Shown here one piece after another: positions 27,554-36,600 of a stretch of DNA of 64,000 bases (position 1 is its first letter; the number at the start of each line of letters is the position of its first letter). Source of the DNA: Gordonibacter sp. An230 (GTDB taxonomy: Bacteria; Actinomycetota; Coriobacteriia; Coriobacteriales; Eggerthellaceae); NCBI RefSeq assembly GCF_002159915.1, contig NZ_NFJP01000009.1, positions 62,001 through 126,000 of the forward strand, read 5' to 3'. The notes beneath the pieces are model-generated. The model searched no databases, was not told where the DNA came from, and saw nothing but the letters and a program-made list of their open reading frames with translations. The translations under genes were made by a program, and so were the position numbers.

Positions 27554-29123
27554 ATGCCGGAGGTGAAAGGCAAGAGGGGCGAGGCGCGACCAGGCGTCGT
27601 GCGCGAACTGGTTTCATTGTGGCCCTCTCTGCCGTATTTGGGATACGGTGTGTGGCTGGCGTGGGCGTGTCTTGCGTACAGCGGCACGTTATGGCTTTCG
27701 GATGTTGAGACGAACGGCGAGAACCTCTCGCAGCTCTACATGGTGTCCACGGCTGCTTTCGGCATCGTGTGCTTGGTGGTTCCGTTTGCGGTGAGACGGT
27801 TCGCGCAGCTTCTTGAACGGCGTGGCGTGGTGGTCGGGGCCGGTGCGTGCGCGGCTGTCGGATGCGTGTTCGTGGTGGCGGTGGGGCCGTATTATCTCGG
27901 GCAATTCGCCGAGATGCGTCCGCTGTTCTGGCTCGGAGCGGCTTTGAGCGGCATTGGCACGGGTGTTGTGGGGCTGAAGTGCGGCGTTATGTACGGATCG
28001 CTGCCTCCGCGGCGCGTGCTGCTGTACGCGGCCACGTCGCAGATCGTGGTGGCGTTCATCTACTTCGCCGTCATAGGATCGCCGCCGTGGGCGCTGGCGC
28101 CGGGAGGACCTTCGGTCGTGGGCATCCTTTCGTTCACGCTGCTGCCGGTGGCGGCGGCCTTGTTGACGGTGCTGCCGACGCCTCCTTCCTCGAGCGAGGC
28201 GGGGGTGCTCCACCTCACGTTCGGCGAGAGCAAGCGGGCGCTTCCGGGAGCGTTCTGGCGGCTTGTGGCGTTGTCGTTTTTGCTGCCTGCGGTGGCCTCC
28301 ATGATGCGTGGCGTGGTGGTGGACGCGCATGCGCTTGCCGTGACGCTTGAAGGCAACAACATCCTCATGCTGCTGCGCGTGCTCATGGCGGCGGTGTTCG
28401 TGGTGGTGGCCGTGCGCGTGGACGCGAGCCATATGAACTTCGGGAAACTGTACTCGCTCATCGCCATCTGCATGGTGGTGACCATCGCGTGCGTGCCGGT
28501 GTTCGGCGCGCAGAGCAACGAATGGAGTTTGCTGATCTACTGCGCGTCGAGCGTGTTCGAGTTCGTCATGTGGTGTCTGCTCGCGTTCGTGGTGTTCCAG
28601 AAGCGCATCTCGCCGATCATCGTGTTCGGCATTGGGCGCGGCGCGTTCATGCTGGGCAGTGCGATCGGGTGGTCGTTCGGCGTGTACGCTCTGCCCTCCA
28701 TCTCGGGGGGGGGGCAGCTCAGAGTTCGCGTTTTACATGATATGCGCTGGTGTGGTGTTGGTGCTGTCGTTCGTGCTGTTCTCCGAGCGCGACTTCGAGC
28801 GGATGTTTTCTCCCATCGGCGAGAACGAGCTGTCGTTCGAGAGCCTGATGGATGTGGATCTGCGCGAGCGCACGCAGCGGGAAGGCGGGCGCGGCAAGTT
28901 CTCGCGAGCGCTTGAGGGCATCGCCGCAGGGCACGGGTTGTCGGCGCGCGAAGCCGAGGTGTTCCGCTATCTGGCCATGGGCCGGGGCAGCGACTATATC
29001 GCCGAGAAGCTGCAGGTGTCGTGGAACACCGCGCGCACGCACACTCACAACGTGTACGTGAAGCTGGGCGTGCACTCTCGGCAGGAGCTTATCGACCTGG
29101 TGGACGAGGCCGTGCGGAAATGA
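27554..29123 (+). pseudogene. Membrane LuxR-family regulator, frameshifted at a G10 tract (possibly phase-variable)
   Basis: The gene encodes about 12 membrane segments in frame one up to residue 386, then a run of ten G (28705-28714) shifts the frame. As given, translation continues into an unrelated tail to 28915 and the DNA-binding part is lost. Removing one G restores a 522-aa protein of the usual architecture, ending in a LuxR helix-turn-helix (LSAREAEVFRYLAMGRGSD ... NTARTHTHNVYVKLGVHSRQ). Everything else is intact, which argues for a recent, reversible or artefactual shift rather than decay. The ATG at 27554 has GGGGGAGG upstream; an ATG at 27491 is also possible. It would regulate the molybdoenzyme operon. 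Confidence 0.8.
28705..28714 (+). repeat. Homopolymeric G10 tract inside the LuxR gene
   Basis: Ten consecutive G between ATCTC and CAGCTC. Lengths of 9 or 12 restore the open frame; 10 and 11 close it. Such tracts change length by slipped-strand mispairing. Confidence 0.9.
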
Positions 29124-29691
29124 CGCGCTCGGGCGGCGTGCGGCGGCTTGCGGGCAGCAGCTTGCGGGCGGCTCGGGATGTGCGAGCGGTGGGCTGCGGG
29201 CGGCGGTTTGTAGGCGTTGAGGACGCAAGGGGCATCGTTCGTGGCGGGAAATGACGGAAAACCGCCTTTCGGTAGGGTCGATGGGGTCATGACGACGAAG
29301 CTCCTTTGACGTTTGTCCTGGTCGGTGCATCGGCATGTGGTCAATCGGCTGAAAACGTGCGGACGTGAAAGCAGTTTTCCGTCACTTCCCGCCACGAAAC
29401 CGCATCCGCAAGCCTTTGCTCTGCCGCGTCTTCTGGTTTTCGCCATGCAACCGCTTTGCATTCTGAAAACGCCTCTGCGAGTGCGAGGGGACGCGCGGGC
29501 GGTTCGGGTCGTGTGGACGGCTTGGGATGGGCGGGCTCGTCGGTCGTTCGCGCGGTTCGGAACGTGCGGGCGGCGCTCGCAGATGCGGAACGTGCGGAGC
29601 GTGTAGGGGCGAGATTGCAAGGTCGCTGATTCTGCATTCGGAGGAAGGCGCGCTTGCCGCCGAGATAGAGGGTGGGGGCGAAGGGGCTCTC
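29124..29691. other. 568-bp intergenic region with a MITE-like element
   Basis: No gene is supported. It contains the inverted-repeat element 29238-29398 and G+C-rich short repeats of CGGCTTGCGGGC near 29140-29200. Confidence 0.45.
29238..29398. repeat. MITE-like element with 28-bp terminal inverted repeats (copy 1)
   Basis: The ends 29238-29265 and 29371-29398 are inverted repeats with two mismatches. The shared core is GGCGGTTTTCCGTCATTT on the complement. A related sequence occurs in the other orientation at 39957-40095, including the internal GATGCACCGACCAGGAC stretch. No transposase is present. Confidence 0.55.
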
Positions 29692-30104
29692 CTAGCAGGT
29701 TTTCCGGTAGCGCGTTGCCCTGGCCGCCCCCACTTTCTCGATGCGGCCTTCGGTTTGAAGTTTCTGCAGGATGCGTTCGATGGTTCTTTGGCTCATGGCG
29801 GGGTTGGCATCCGTGATCTCGCGTTTGCTTGCGCTTGCGACCAAGGAATCGAAGCAGCCTTCGAGCGCGCTTTCGTTGGATTTGCTCGACGAGAGCAGGG
29901 ATAGTCGAGAATCGAGCGTTGCGTAGCATGCTCCGATCACTCCGAGCAGGTAGGTGACGAACGGCGTGTAGTCGTTTTCCCCTCGCTCCATCCGGTGGAG
30001 CTTGCGCGAAGGGTCTCGTAATAGGTTTCTTTCGATTTCTCTACCTCTGCCTCGATAGACACGTGCTTTCCAACGGTGTATCCGTTTCGATAGAGCGACA
30101 GCCA
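29692..30104 (-). pseudogene. Remnant of a Fic-family protein (C-terminal part, frameshifted)
   Basis: Only the region after the Fic catalytic core remains. YRNGYTVGKHVSIE ... SKETYYETLRASSTGWSEG is in one frame, then NDYTPFVTYLLGVIGACYATL and a winged-helix end (SQRTIERILQKLQTEGRIEKVGAARATRY) are in another. The break is at the AGGGGAAAACG near 29985, consistent with loss of one base. The HPFxDGNGR AMPylation motif is absent, so the gene is dead. Fic proteins transfer AMP or other groups and are often part of toxin-antitoxin loci. Confidence 0.8.
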
Positions 30105-30352
30105 TTTGGTTTGGATATGGCGATGATGCTGTATCGGTGGCGAGGATACGCTTGCAAATAGAGGGGGATTGCGCGACAGATTGATGAAACGCGCTGGACG
30201 GAGGCTCCTATCTTGTTGTCGGGCGTTTCGGTCGGGCGGCGATCTTGTCGGCAACGGGCCGCGCGCCAATCGGAGCGTCGCCGCGTCTTTGCCAAAGAAG
30301 CTGTCGATGGCCCGCCCTGCCTTCGCGCATGCTGCCGACTGCGTGCGCGAAG

Positions 30353-30392
30353 GCGCGAGAAGGGAGGGGACTCGCCCCCTCCCTTCTCGCGC
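30353..30392 (-). terminator. Hairpin after the second FAD reductase
   Basis: 17-bp perfect arms (30353-30369 and 30376-30392) with a 6-nt loop, 15 bp beyond the reductase stop. Very stable; no T tract. Confidence 0.7.
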
Positions 30393-30407
30393 GTCTTGCG
30401 GTCCTGC

Positions 30408-32117
30408 CTACGCTTCGGTTGCTCCGCCCAGAACCTTGCCGATGGTGTAGCCCATCAGGCAGTTGCGGGTGTGGCTGAGGCAGTTCAGGTTGTGCGGGTA
30501 GGTGTTGAAGAACATCCCGCCCGAGGTGATGCCGGCTGCGAACAGCCCTTCGATGGGCTGGCGCTCCTTGTTCAGCACGCGGCACTCGGTGTCCACGAGC
30601 AGCCCTCCGCAGGTGTTCAGGCCGTCGGCGTACTCCTTCGTGGCGTAGAACGGCGGCGTGTCGATGGTCATCATCATATCGCCGGGGAAGTTGAAGTCCT
30701 CGTCCTTGCCGGCGGCGGCCATTTCGTTCCAGCGCTCGATGGTCGCCACGAACTCGTCTACCGGAACCTCCATGAGTTCAGCGAGCTCTTCGAGCGTGTC
30801 GGCTTTGAGTGCGTTCTCGCTCGTGGCTGCTGCGACCCATGTTTCTTTTGGGCCGTAGCACGAAGAGCTAGGCGTCCAGATCTTATCGATCTTCTCGCCG
30901 ATGGCGCTGTCCACAATGTAGAAGTCGTACGTGCCGGGCTGCGCTTGGATGGCCATCGCCAGGTGCCCGTACGGCTCGTACTCGGGCGTAAAGCGCTTTC
31001 CCAGCTTGTTCACGCGCACGTACGGCATGAGCTGCTCGGGATCAAGGGCGATGGGCTGCGGGAACTCGTCTTCTGCCGCCCCTACCGCAAGGCCCATCTG
31101 GTGTCCGTCACCGGTGTTGCCGAACGCGCCGGTCAGCCAATGGCCGGGGACGCTGCGCGGACGGCAGCGCTCTTCGAGCATCTGCTGGTTGAACTCGTAA
31201 CCGCCGGTGGCCAGCACGACGCCCTTGGCGCAGTTGTACTGCTCGTAGCCCTGTTCGCTTTTCACGATCACGCCGGTCACCTTGCCCGCGTCGTCGGTGA
31301 CCAGCTGGCAGGCGGGCGTGTTGTAGCGTATCTCGACGCCGGCGTTCTGCAGGATGCCGGCGAGGATGCCGGCCAGCTCCCCCGGAGGGTACGGAAGGTT
31401 GAGCGAGGTGTTCCACGAGCGCGACATGCTCGTCTTGTCCCACTCGTCGCGGAAGTCGGGGAAGTCTCCTGCAGCGAACGTGAGAGGGTAGTCGTCAAGG
31501 TTCTGGTTGTCGAAGTGGCTGACGTACCAGTCGACGGCCTCGCCGTTCGCCTCGAGCCAATGGCGGTACAGCGCGACGTCGCCCTGGAACGAGCAGTCGA
31601 TCATGGCATCGGCCAGCCATGCCTCGGTGTCGTACGTCATGCCCCAGTGCTGATGGATCTTGGAGTTCGTGCCGCCGATGGTGGCGGAGTTGTAGTTGCC
31701 GTTCGGTTGCTTCTCCACGGCGACGGTCTTCAGGCCGTGCTCGGCGCAAGAAAGGGCTGCCGCATCGCCCGCAGGGCCAAGGCCGCACACCACCACGTCC
31801 ACGTCGTGCGTGGCCACGATGTCGTCGGCGGCGATGGGGTCGGCTACGAACGCGATCTCGCCTTCGCCCGCGGCGTTCACCTCGATCTCCTCCACGACGG
31901 GCCACACGGCCTGCGAGGGGTCGGTCGTCTGCATGGCGCCTGCCGATGCGCTCGTTCCCTCTGCGGATGCGCCGCCTGTGCCGCTCGATGCGGTCTGCGG
32001 CGCGCAGCCGGCAAGGCCGGCGAACGCGGCCAGTCCGGCCGCGGCGGCCGCTCCCGACAAAAACGAACGTCGGCTCAAGCCCTCGCGCTCTGCGCCTTCA
32101 TGTGTTGAACGGTTCAT
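30408..32117 (-). CDS. Tat-exported FAD-dependent reductase (second copy)
   Basis: 569-aa flavoprotein of the fumarate reductase/flavocytochrome c family, exported and likely lipid-anchored: LSRRSFLSGAAAAAG is a Tat signal and GLAGCAPQ a lipobox. The FAD motif VDVVVCGLGPAGDAAAL is near residue 90, and GLFAAGITSGGMFFNTYP is the C-terminal flavin segment. No FMN or haem domain, so electrons come from a separate carrier. The ATG at 32117 has AAGGGAGGA upstream and begins just before the Tat region. It is divergent from the LuxR gene at 32319, 201 bp away, a typical cognate pair. Substrate unknown. Confidence 0.9.
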   Translation of the reverse strand: MNRSTHEGAEREGLSRRSFLSGAAAAAGLAAFAGLAGCAPQTASSGTGGASAEGTSASAGAMQTTDPSQAVWPVVEEIEVNAAGEGEIAFVADPIAADDIVATHDVDVVVCGLGPAGDAAALSCAEHGLKTVAVEKQPNGNYNSATIGGTNSKIHQHWGMTYDTEAWLADAMIDCSFQGDVALYRHWLEANGEAVDWYVSHFDNQNLDDYPLTFAAGDFPDFRDEWDKTSMSRSWNTSLNLPYPPGELAGILAGILQNAGVEIRYNTPACQLVTDDAGKVTGVIVKSEQGYEQYNCAKGVVLATGGYEFNQQMLEERCRPRSVPGHWLTGAFGNTGDGHQMGLAVGAAEDEFPQPIALDPEQLMPYVRVNKLGKRFTPEYEPYGHLAMAIQAQPGTYDFYIVDSAIGEKIDKIWTPSSSCYGPKETWVAAATSENALKADTLEELAELMEVPVDEFVATIERWNEMAAAGKDEDFNFPGDMMMTIDTPPFYATKEYADGLNTCGGLLVDTECRVLNKERQPIEGLFAAGITSGGMFFNTYPHNLNCLSHTRNCLMGYTIGKVLGGATEA

Positions 32118-32318
32118 GTCATCCTCCCTTGCTCCGTGGCGTCCGACCCGATGTCGGATCGCTTCGAACACGTCTCCCATCGTGGCCGTCCCATTGTGGT
32201 AACGCATCTTCCAAAACGGTATATTTTGCATTAACCGAGGTCGGAGAGCTTGGTTTCTCACGAGGTCAACGTGTGCTTGCGGTATGATGCTGGCGAAGCT
32301 GAGGAGGGAGGGGATGCC

Positions 32319-33884
32319 ATGCGCCGTTTTCGGAGCGTGGAGGAAGCTGCGGCGGTGCGTGCGGGGGCGCGCTCGCTGGTCAAAACAGTGGTCGGGTCGT
32401 CGTTTCTGTGGGCATGGGGTTTTCTGTGCTATCTGAGCCCGGCGCTCATTCCGCAGCCGAACGCAGACGGCCAGAGCGTCGGGCTCGAATACGGGTTCTT
32501 CGCCTCGCAGGGGGCGGTCGTGTTGTTCGCGCTCGTTGTGGCGTTGCGTGCGCGTCGTCGTCGCATCGTCGTGCGAACGCCTGTGTTCCTCGGCGCGGCG
32601 GTGGCTTCGTCGCTCACCGTGGTCGTCCTCGCGCAGGCCGTGCGCGCAAGCGCGCTACCGGTTGTCCTTGCGTGCGGTGCCATCGATGGTTTCTGCGTTG
32701 CGCTGCTGGGGGCGGCCTGGGGCGCGCGTTATTCGCTGGGATCGCGCGGCATGCGTCCGCTTGTGGTGGTGTCGTTTCTGGCGGCGTACGTGCTGTACTT
32801 GCTGGCAGCCCATGTGCCCGGTCCTTGGTCGATGGCGGTCGCGTGCGCGCTGCCCCTCGCTTCATGGGCGCTGTGGATGAGCGATGCCTCGGCACGCCAT
32901 GAGCTGTCTGCCGATGTGTTCCCTGATCGCGATACGCGCGACGGGGCTTCGATGCCCGGAGAACTGTCGGCCGGTCTCTGGGAGGCGCGCGTGCTTCCGT
33001 GGCGGGCGATCGGCGTGTTGGTGGCGGCTGCGTTCGTGGGAAACCTCGTGGCGTCGGTCGTTATGGGACGGGGCTATGCGAGCGTCGACAGCCTGTTCTT
33101 CGGCGGCGTCGTCGTGTGCGCATGCATCGCCACGATGTCGCTCGTGCCGTTGACGGCCGGTCGCAACGCGCTTTCGGTGGAGGGGGTTTACCGCATCACG
33201 CTCACGTTCACGGCGGTGGGACTTGTGGCCATCATGGTGTTCGGTGCGGCGGGCATTTCGGCGGGAGGGGCGCTCGTGCAGGGCAGCGCGTTCTTCTTGC
33301 AGGTGCTCGTGTTCCTGGTCGTCACGCAGAGTACGCAGGAGGAGGGTTTGTCGCCTTTGCTGTCGTTCAGCGTGGGGCAGGCCCTTATCGCAGGGGTCGT
33401 GTTCGTGGGCAACGTGTTGGGGAAGCAGGTGTTCGCGCTGTTCGGCTCCGAGGCGTCCGTGCTCGATGTCGTGTGCGGATGCGGGTTGCTCGCGCTGTTC
33501 TTCATGTTGGTGTCGCGTGCGAGCGCGGGCGAAGGGGGCGCGGGAGCGTGGAAAGCGCAAGGAGGGGTGGAGGAACAGACGGGGAAGGGGCCGCTTGCGT
33601 GCGCGGACGACGGCGCCTCCGCCCTTTCGGGCACCTCTTCGGCCGTCCCTTCGCGCTTCGAGCCGGTGCAAGCGGAGGTCGCTCCTTTTGCGGAGCGCTA
33701 CGACCTCACGCCGCGCGAGACGGAGGTGCTCGGCTATCTTGTGCGCGGGCGCACGCTTCCCTACATCGCCGACGCGCTGTTCGTGACGACGGGCACGGTG
33801 AAAACGCATACGGTGCACATCTACCGCAAAGCGCAGGTGAGTTCCCGTCAAGAGCTGCTCGACCTGTTCGAGGCGGGTGCCTAG
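32319..33884 (+). CDS. Membrane LuxR-family regulator, divergent from FAD reductase
   Basis: 521 aa: about 12 hydrophobic segments (residues 20-400), an acidic low-complexity linker, and a C-terminal LuxR helix-turn-helix (LTPRETEVLGYLVRGRTLPY ... TGTVKTHTVHIYRKAQVSSR). The ATG at 32319 follows GGAGGGAGGGG. It likely controls the divergent reductase through the 201-bp shared upstream region. Its TAG overlaps the stop codon of the convergent peptidase gene by two bases. The sensed ligand is unknown. Confidence 0.9.
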   Translation: MRRFRSVEEAAAVRAGARSLVKTVVGSSFLWAWGFLCYLSPALIPQPNADGQSVGLEYGFFASQGAVVLFALVVALRARRRRIVVRTPVFLGAAVASSLTVVVLAQAVRASALPVVLACGAIDGFCVALLGAAWGARYSLGSRGMRPLVVVSFLAAYVLYLLAAHVPGPWSMAVACALPLASWALWMSDASARHELSADVFPDRDTRDGASMPGELSAGLWEARVLPWRAIGVLVAAAFVGNLVASVVMGRGYASVDSLFFGGVVVCACIATMSLVPLTAGRNALSVEGVYRITLTFTAVGLVAIMVFGAAGISAGGALVQGSAFFLQVLVFLVVTQSTQEEGLSPLLSFSVGQALIAGVVFVGNVLGKQVFALFGSEASVLDVVCGCGLLALFFMLVSRASAGEGGAGAWKAQGGVEEQTGKGPLACADDGASALSGTSSAVPSRFEPVQAEVAPFAERYDLTPRETEVLGYLVRGRTLPYIADALFVTTGTVKTHTVHIYRKAQVSSRQELLDLFEAGA

Positions 33885-34834
33885 ACGAACTCCCCCTTGC
33901 TGATGACGCGTTCGCCGTCAAGATAGAGGGTGGGGCGCAGGACGATGCCGTCGAGGTGACAGTCCGCTTTCGTGATGCCGCCGAACGAGGCGTTGGTGCC
34001 GAAGGCCACGTGGACGGTGCCGTAGAGCTTCTCGTCTTCGAGGATGATGCCGCACAGCTTCGCCGCCTCGTTCGTGCCGATGCCCAGCTCGGCGATGGTG
34101 CCGTTCTCGGGACGCTCGAACAGCACGCCGAGGCGCTCGGCGTACGGGCCGTGCTTGTCGGCCCCTTCGATTCGCACGAGGCGGCCATGCTCGACGGTGA
34201 TGATCATCGGCGAGGCGAGGGTGCCGATGCCCACCATCGATCCGTCGATGGCCATGCTTCCGTTCGCCTCGGTCTCGAGGGGCGCGATGTAGGCTTCTCC
34301 CGAGGGGAAATTGCCGCTTGCCCCCGGCTTGCGATAAACGCCTGGGCTCGGCACGCCAGTGCGTCCGGCCAGCGAGAGCTCCAGCACATGGCCGTCTTTC
34401 TCGATGCGGGCGGTGCGGGCTCGTGTGAGGCGGTCGGCAAGCGCGAGGGTGCGGCGTTCCACCTCGGCGTAGTTGGCGCACGCGGCGCCCTCTCGCAGCA
34501 TGTCCATGGTCACGCCGGGCATGGTGACCACGCGCGTACCGGTTGCCGCCGCAGCGATGCGCGCGTTCGTGTGGGTGATGGACTGCGCCGTGGGGCAGAG
34601 CGCGACGTCGGCCTCGCGCATGGCCGCTGCGACGACGGCGGGCGGCTCTTCGCCGGCCACACGACCCTCGGCCATGCGCAGGATGAGCGCGCGCCTGCCG
34701 AGGGCGCGGGCGGCTTCGTAGAAGAGCTCGCCAACCTCGCGCGTGGCATCGTCGGTGACCACGAGCAGCGTTTCGTGCGCGCCAAGCGCGAGGTTCGTCT
34801 CGATGATGGTGCGCGCTCGCTTGTCCAAATCCAT
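33881..34834 (-). CDS. M29-like aminopeptidase family protein
   Basis: 317-aa protein resembling leucyl aminopeptidase (aminopeptidase T)/NicX-type metalloproteins. The family metal-binding stretches are visible in the C-terminal half: FPSGEAYIAPLE (about 176), AELGIGTNEAAK (about 249), YGTVHVAFGTN (about 271) and KADCHLDGIV (about 288), giving Glu and His ligands. The start at 34834 follows AAAGGA. Next to DUF1177, DUF917 and hydantoinase genes it probably belongs to an amino-acid-derivative catabolic set. A dioxygenase-like rather than peptidase function is possible for this superfamily. Confidence 0.75.
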   Translation of the reverse strand: MDLDKRARTIIETNLALGAHETLLVVTDDATREVGELFYEAARALGRRALILRMAEGRVAGEEPPAVVAAAMREADVALCPTAQSITHTNARIAAAATGTRVVTMPGVTMDMLREGAACANYAEVERRTLALADRLTRARTARIEKDGHVLELSLAGRTGVPSPGVYRKPGASGNFPSGEAYIAPLETEANGSMAIDGSMVGIGTLASPMIITVEHGRLVRIEGADKHGPYAERLGVLFERPENGTIAELGIGTNEAAKLCGIILEDEKLYGTVHVAFGTNASFGGITKADCHLDGIVLRPTLYLDGERVISKGEFV

Positions 34835-34877
34835 GCGGTTCTGTCCTTTCGGTTCGTTTTTGCTGTTCAGCGCAGAG

Positions 34878-34893
34878 TGTTTCACGTGAAACG
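34878..34893. other. parS: parS site (15/16)
   Basis: TGTTTCACGTGAAACG, one end base off consensus, within a 30-bp nearly perfect inverted repeat (34871-34900) with CGCAGAG/CTCTGCG ends. It lies 44 bp upstream of the M29-like gene start. Confidence 0.75.
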
Positions 34894-35003
34894 CTCTGCG
34901 GTTTGCGCTGCGCGGCTCGCGATGTCGCCGCCTTGCCCGCGAGTGGGCGGGGAGGCGCGCCGCCAGGCTGTCGAGAATGGCGAAACTCCGTTCTCTCCGC
35001 TGG

Positions 35004-35180
35004 AGGTGGCAGCGTGCCTCTTGCGCTGGGGATGGCGGTGTCCCGTCGGGAGTGGCAGCGTCCCCTTCGCCGGAAGCGGCGGTGCGTCTTCCTCCTTTCC
35101 CAGGTCGGGATGTCGGCACGCCCTCTCTTTTCCTTCCTCCGAATGGCGGTGCGCCTCCTCCTTCCGCCGGGGACAATAGG
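35004..35180. repeat. Degenerate 24-34-bp repeats
   Basis: Repeats of GTGGCGGTGCGTC followed by a pyrimidine-rich stretch, with units near 35005, 35031, 35052, 35076, 35108 and 35142. No coding potential is apparent. Confidence 0.4.
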
Positions 35181-35532
35181 CGCCGTCGGTCTGCTTGTTC
35201 GTCGTGGGCTTGTTCGTCGTGGACAAGAGACCCCTTCCTTTGCCGTGGATGCGGGGCTTCGTCGTTCTGTCGGCTCTCCGGAGGTAGGGGCCTCCTTTTC
35301 CGTCGGGGACAGAGGAGGCTCCGCTCTTCAGCCATAAGCAGAGGGCACTCCATTCCTTTTCTCCAAGAGCAACGGAGGCGCCCCTCCCCCTCTCTCCACC
35401 GGGGGCAGGGCCCTCAGACTCTCCTCCCTTCGCCGGGGATGCGACGTTGCGTCGTCCTGTCGGCTCGCCGAGGGCGACGGCGCTCCTAACGGCTTGCCGG
35501 AGGCGGCGGGAAGGGGGCCGCATCGAACGTCG

Positions 35533-36495
35533 CTACGCCTGCGGATCGTCCGCGGGCAGCGCGCCCATCGTTTGGAGGTGCGCCATGCTTCCGTAGCGTG
35601 CCACGAAGCGTTCGAACTCCCCTTCGTCGTAGAACGCGCACTTCCCCTCGCCGAACGCCTTCGCCGCCTCTATCATGAACGATCCCGCCTCGTCGAGATC
35701 GCCCAGGTGCGTGGCGCCGGTGGCGCAGCCGGGGACGGCGGTCTCGGTGGTGACGGCCACGCCCACGACGGGCGCGTCGGTTGCGGTGCACGGCTGCAGG
35801 ATGGAGTTCAGGTGGTACAGGCCGTTGCCATAGGGCGTGATGTCGGCCATCGACAGCGGGTAGGTGCGGGCGCGCCGACCCGTCGCGATTTCCATGAGCG
35901 ATACCAGATCCTCGCTCACGCGCAGGATGCACCCCTGTTTCACCGTGGGCGAGATCATGAAGCCGCGCTCGTTCATGATGCGGTTGCCCTTCGTCGTGTC
36001 CACCACGAGCACGGCGTCCAGCTGTGCGCCGCCCACCTCCTCGCGGTTCACATCCGCCGTGGCCACAGGCGAGCCCATGAACGCCACCGGCTCGTGCGGA
36101 AACGTGGGCGCGTGCGGACACACGTGCGTGGAGACCACCACGTCGCCCGCCAGCACGTCGCCGCGCGCGTGCATCGACACGAGCTTCGCCGCGCACGCCA
36201 GCGCGACGAGCGCGCCATCGCCGTCCGACACGAAGCCGATGCGCTCCGGTCGCGCCCCCAGCCCGCCCAAGCGCCCAAGCAGCCCGATGGTGGGCGCGTC
36301 GCCGCCCGCCGAGCGCCCGCGCGAGCCGGGTATGCGCGCGCGCACCATGTCGGTGGCGCCTTTCGGCCCTTCCAGCACGTACGTCTCCGCATCGCAGTCG
36401 GGGTCGATGCCGCGCAGGAAGTCGACGACGGCCGCTCCGCTGGCGGCAGGGGAGTCCAGCAGATCGTACAGTTCGATCAACTGCTTGAATATCAT
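35533..36495 (-). CDS. DUF1177 family protein
   Basis: 320-aa cytoplasmic protein matching the DUF1177 family over its whole length: LYDLLDSPAASGAAVVDFL near the start, then GRLGGLGARPERIGFVSDGD, STHVCPHAPTFPHEPVAFMG and ITPYGNGLYHLNSILQPC. Biochemical function is not established; the His/Asp/Glu-rich conserved motifs suggest a metallohydrolase-like role. The ATG at 36495 has AAAGGAGG 6 nt before it. It is divergent from the DUF917-HyuA pair (105 bp apart), and homologues commonly occur beside such genes. Confidence 0.85.
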   Translation of the reverse strand: MIFKQLIELYDLLDSPAASGAAVVDFLRGIDPDCDAETYVLEGPKGATDMVRARIPGSRGRSAGGDAPTIGLLGRLGGLGARPERIGFVSDGDGALVALACAAKLVSMHARGDVLAGDVVVSTHVCPHAPTFPHEPVAFMGSPVATADVNREEVGGAQLDAVLVVDTTKGNRIMNERGFMISPTVKQGCILRVSEDLVSLMEIATGRRARTYPLSMADITPYGNGLYHLNSILQPCTATDAPVVGVAVTTETAVPGCATGATHLGDLDEAGSFMIEAAKAFGEGKCAFYDEGEFERFVARYGSMAHLQTMGALPADDPQA

Positions 36496-36600
36496 GAAGC
36501 GCCTCCTTTGGGCTATGTCGCTATCGCATTCTGCGCTCGCATCCATGATAATACGGTTCAGTGCGGTTCAGGGCATCTTCGATGAAAGGTTCCGGCGAAC

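Larger units (their letters stand above)
34835..35532. other. 698-bp intergenic region with a near-perfect parS and repeats
   Basis: Upstream of the M29-like gene and downstream of the DUF1177 gene (same strand). It holds one 15/16 parS and a block of degenerate repeats. Frames across it are not gene-like. Confidence 0.5.
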
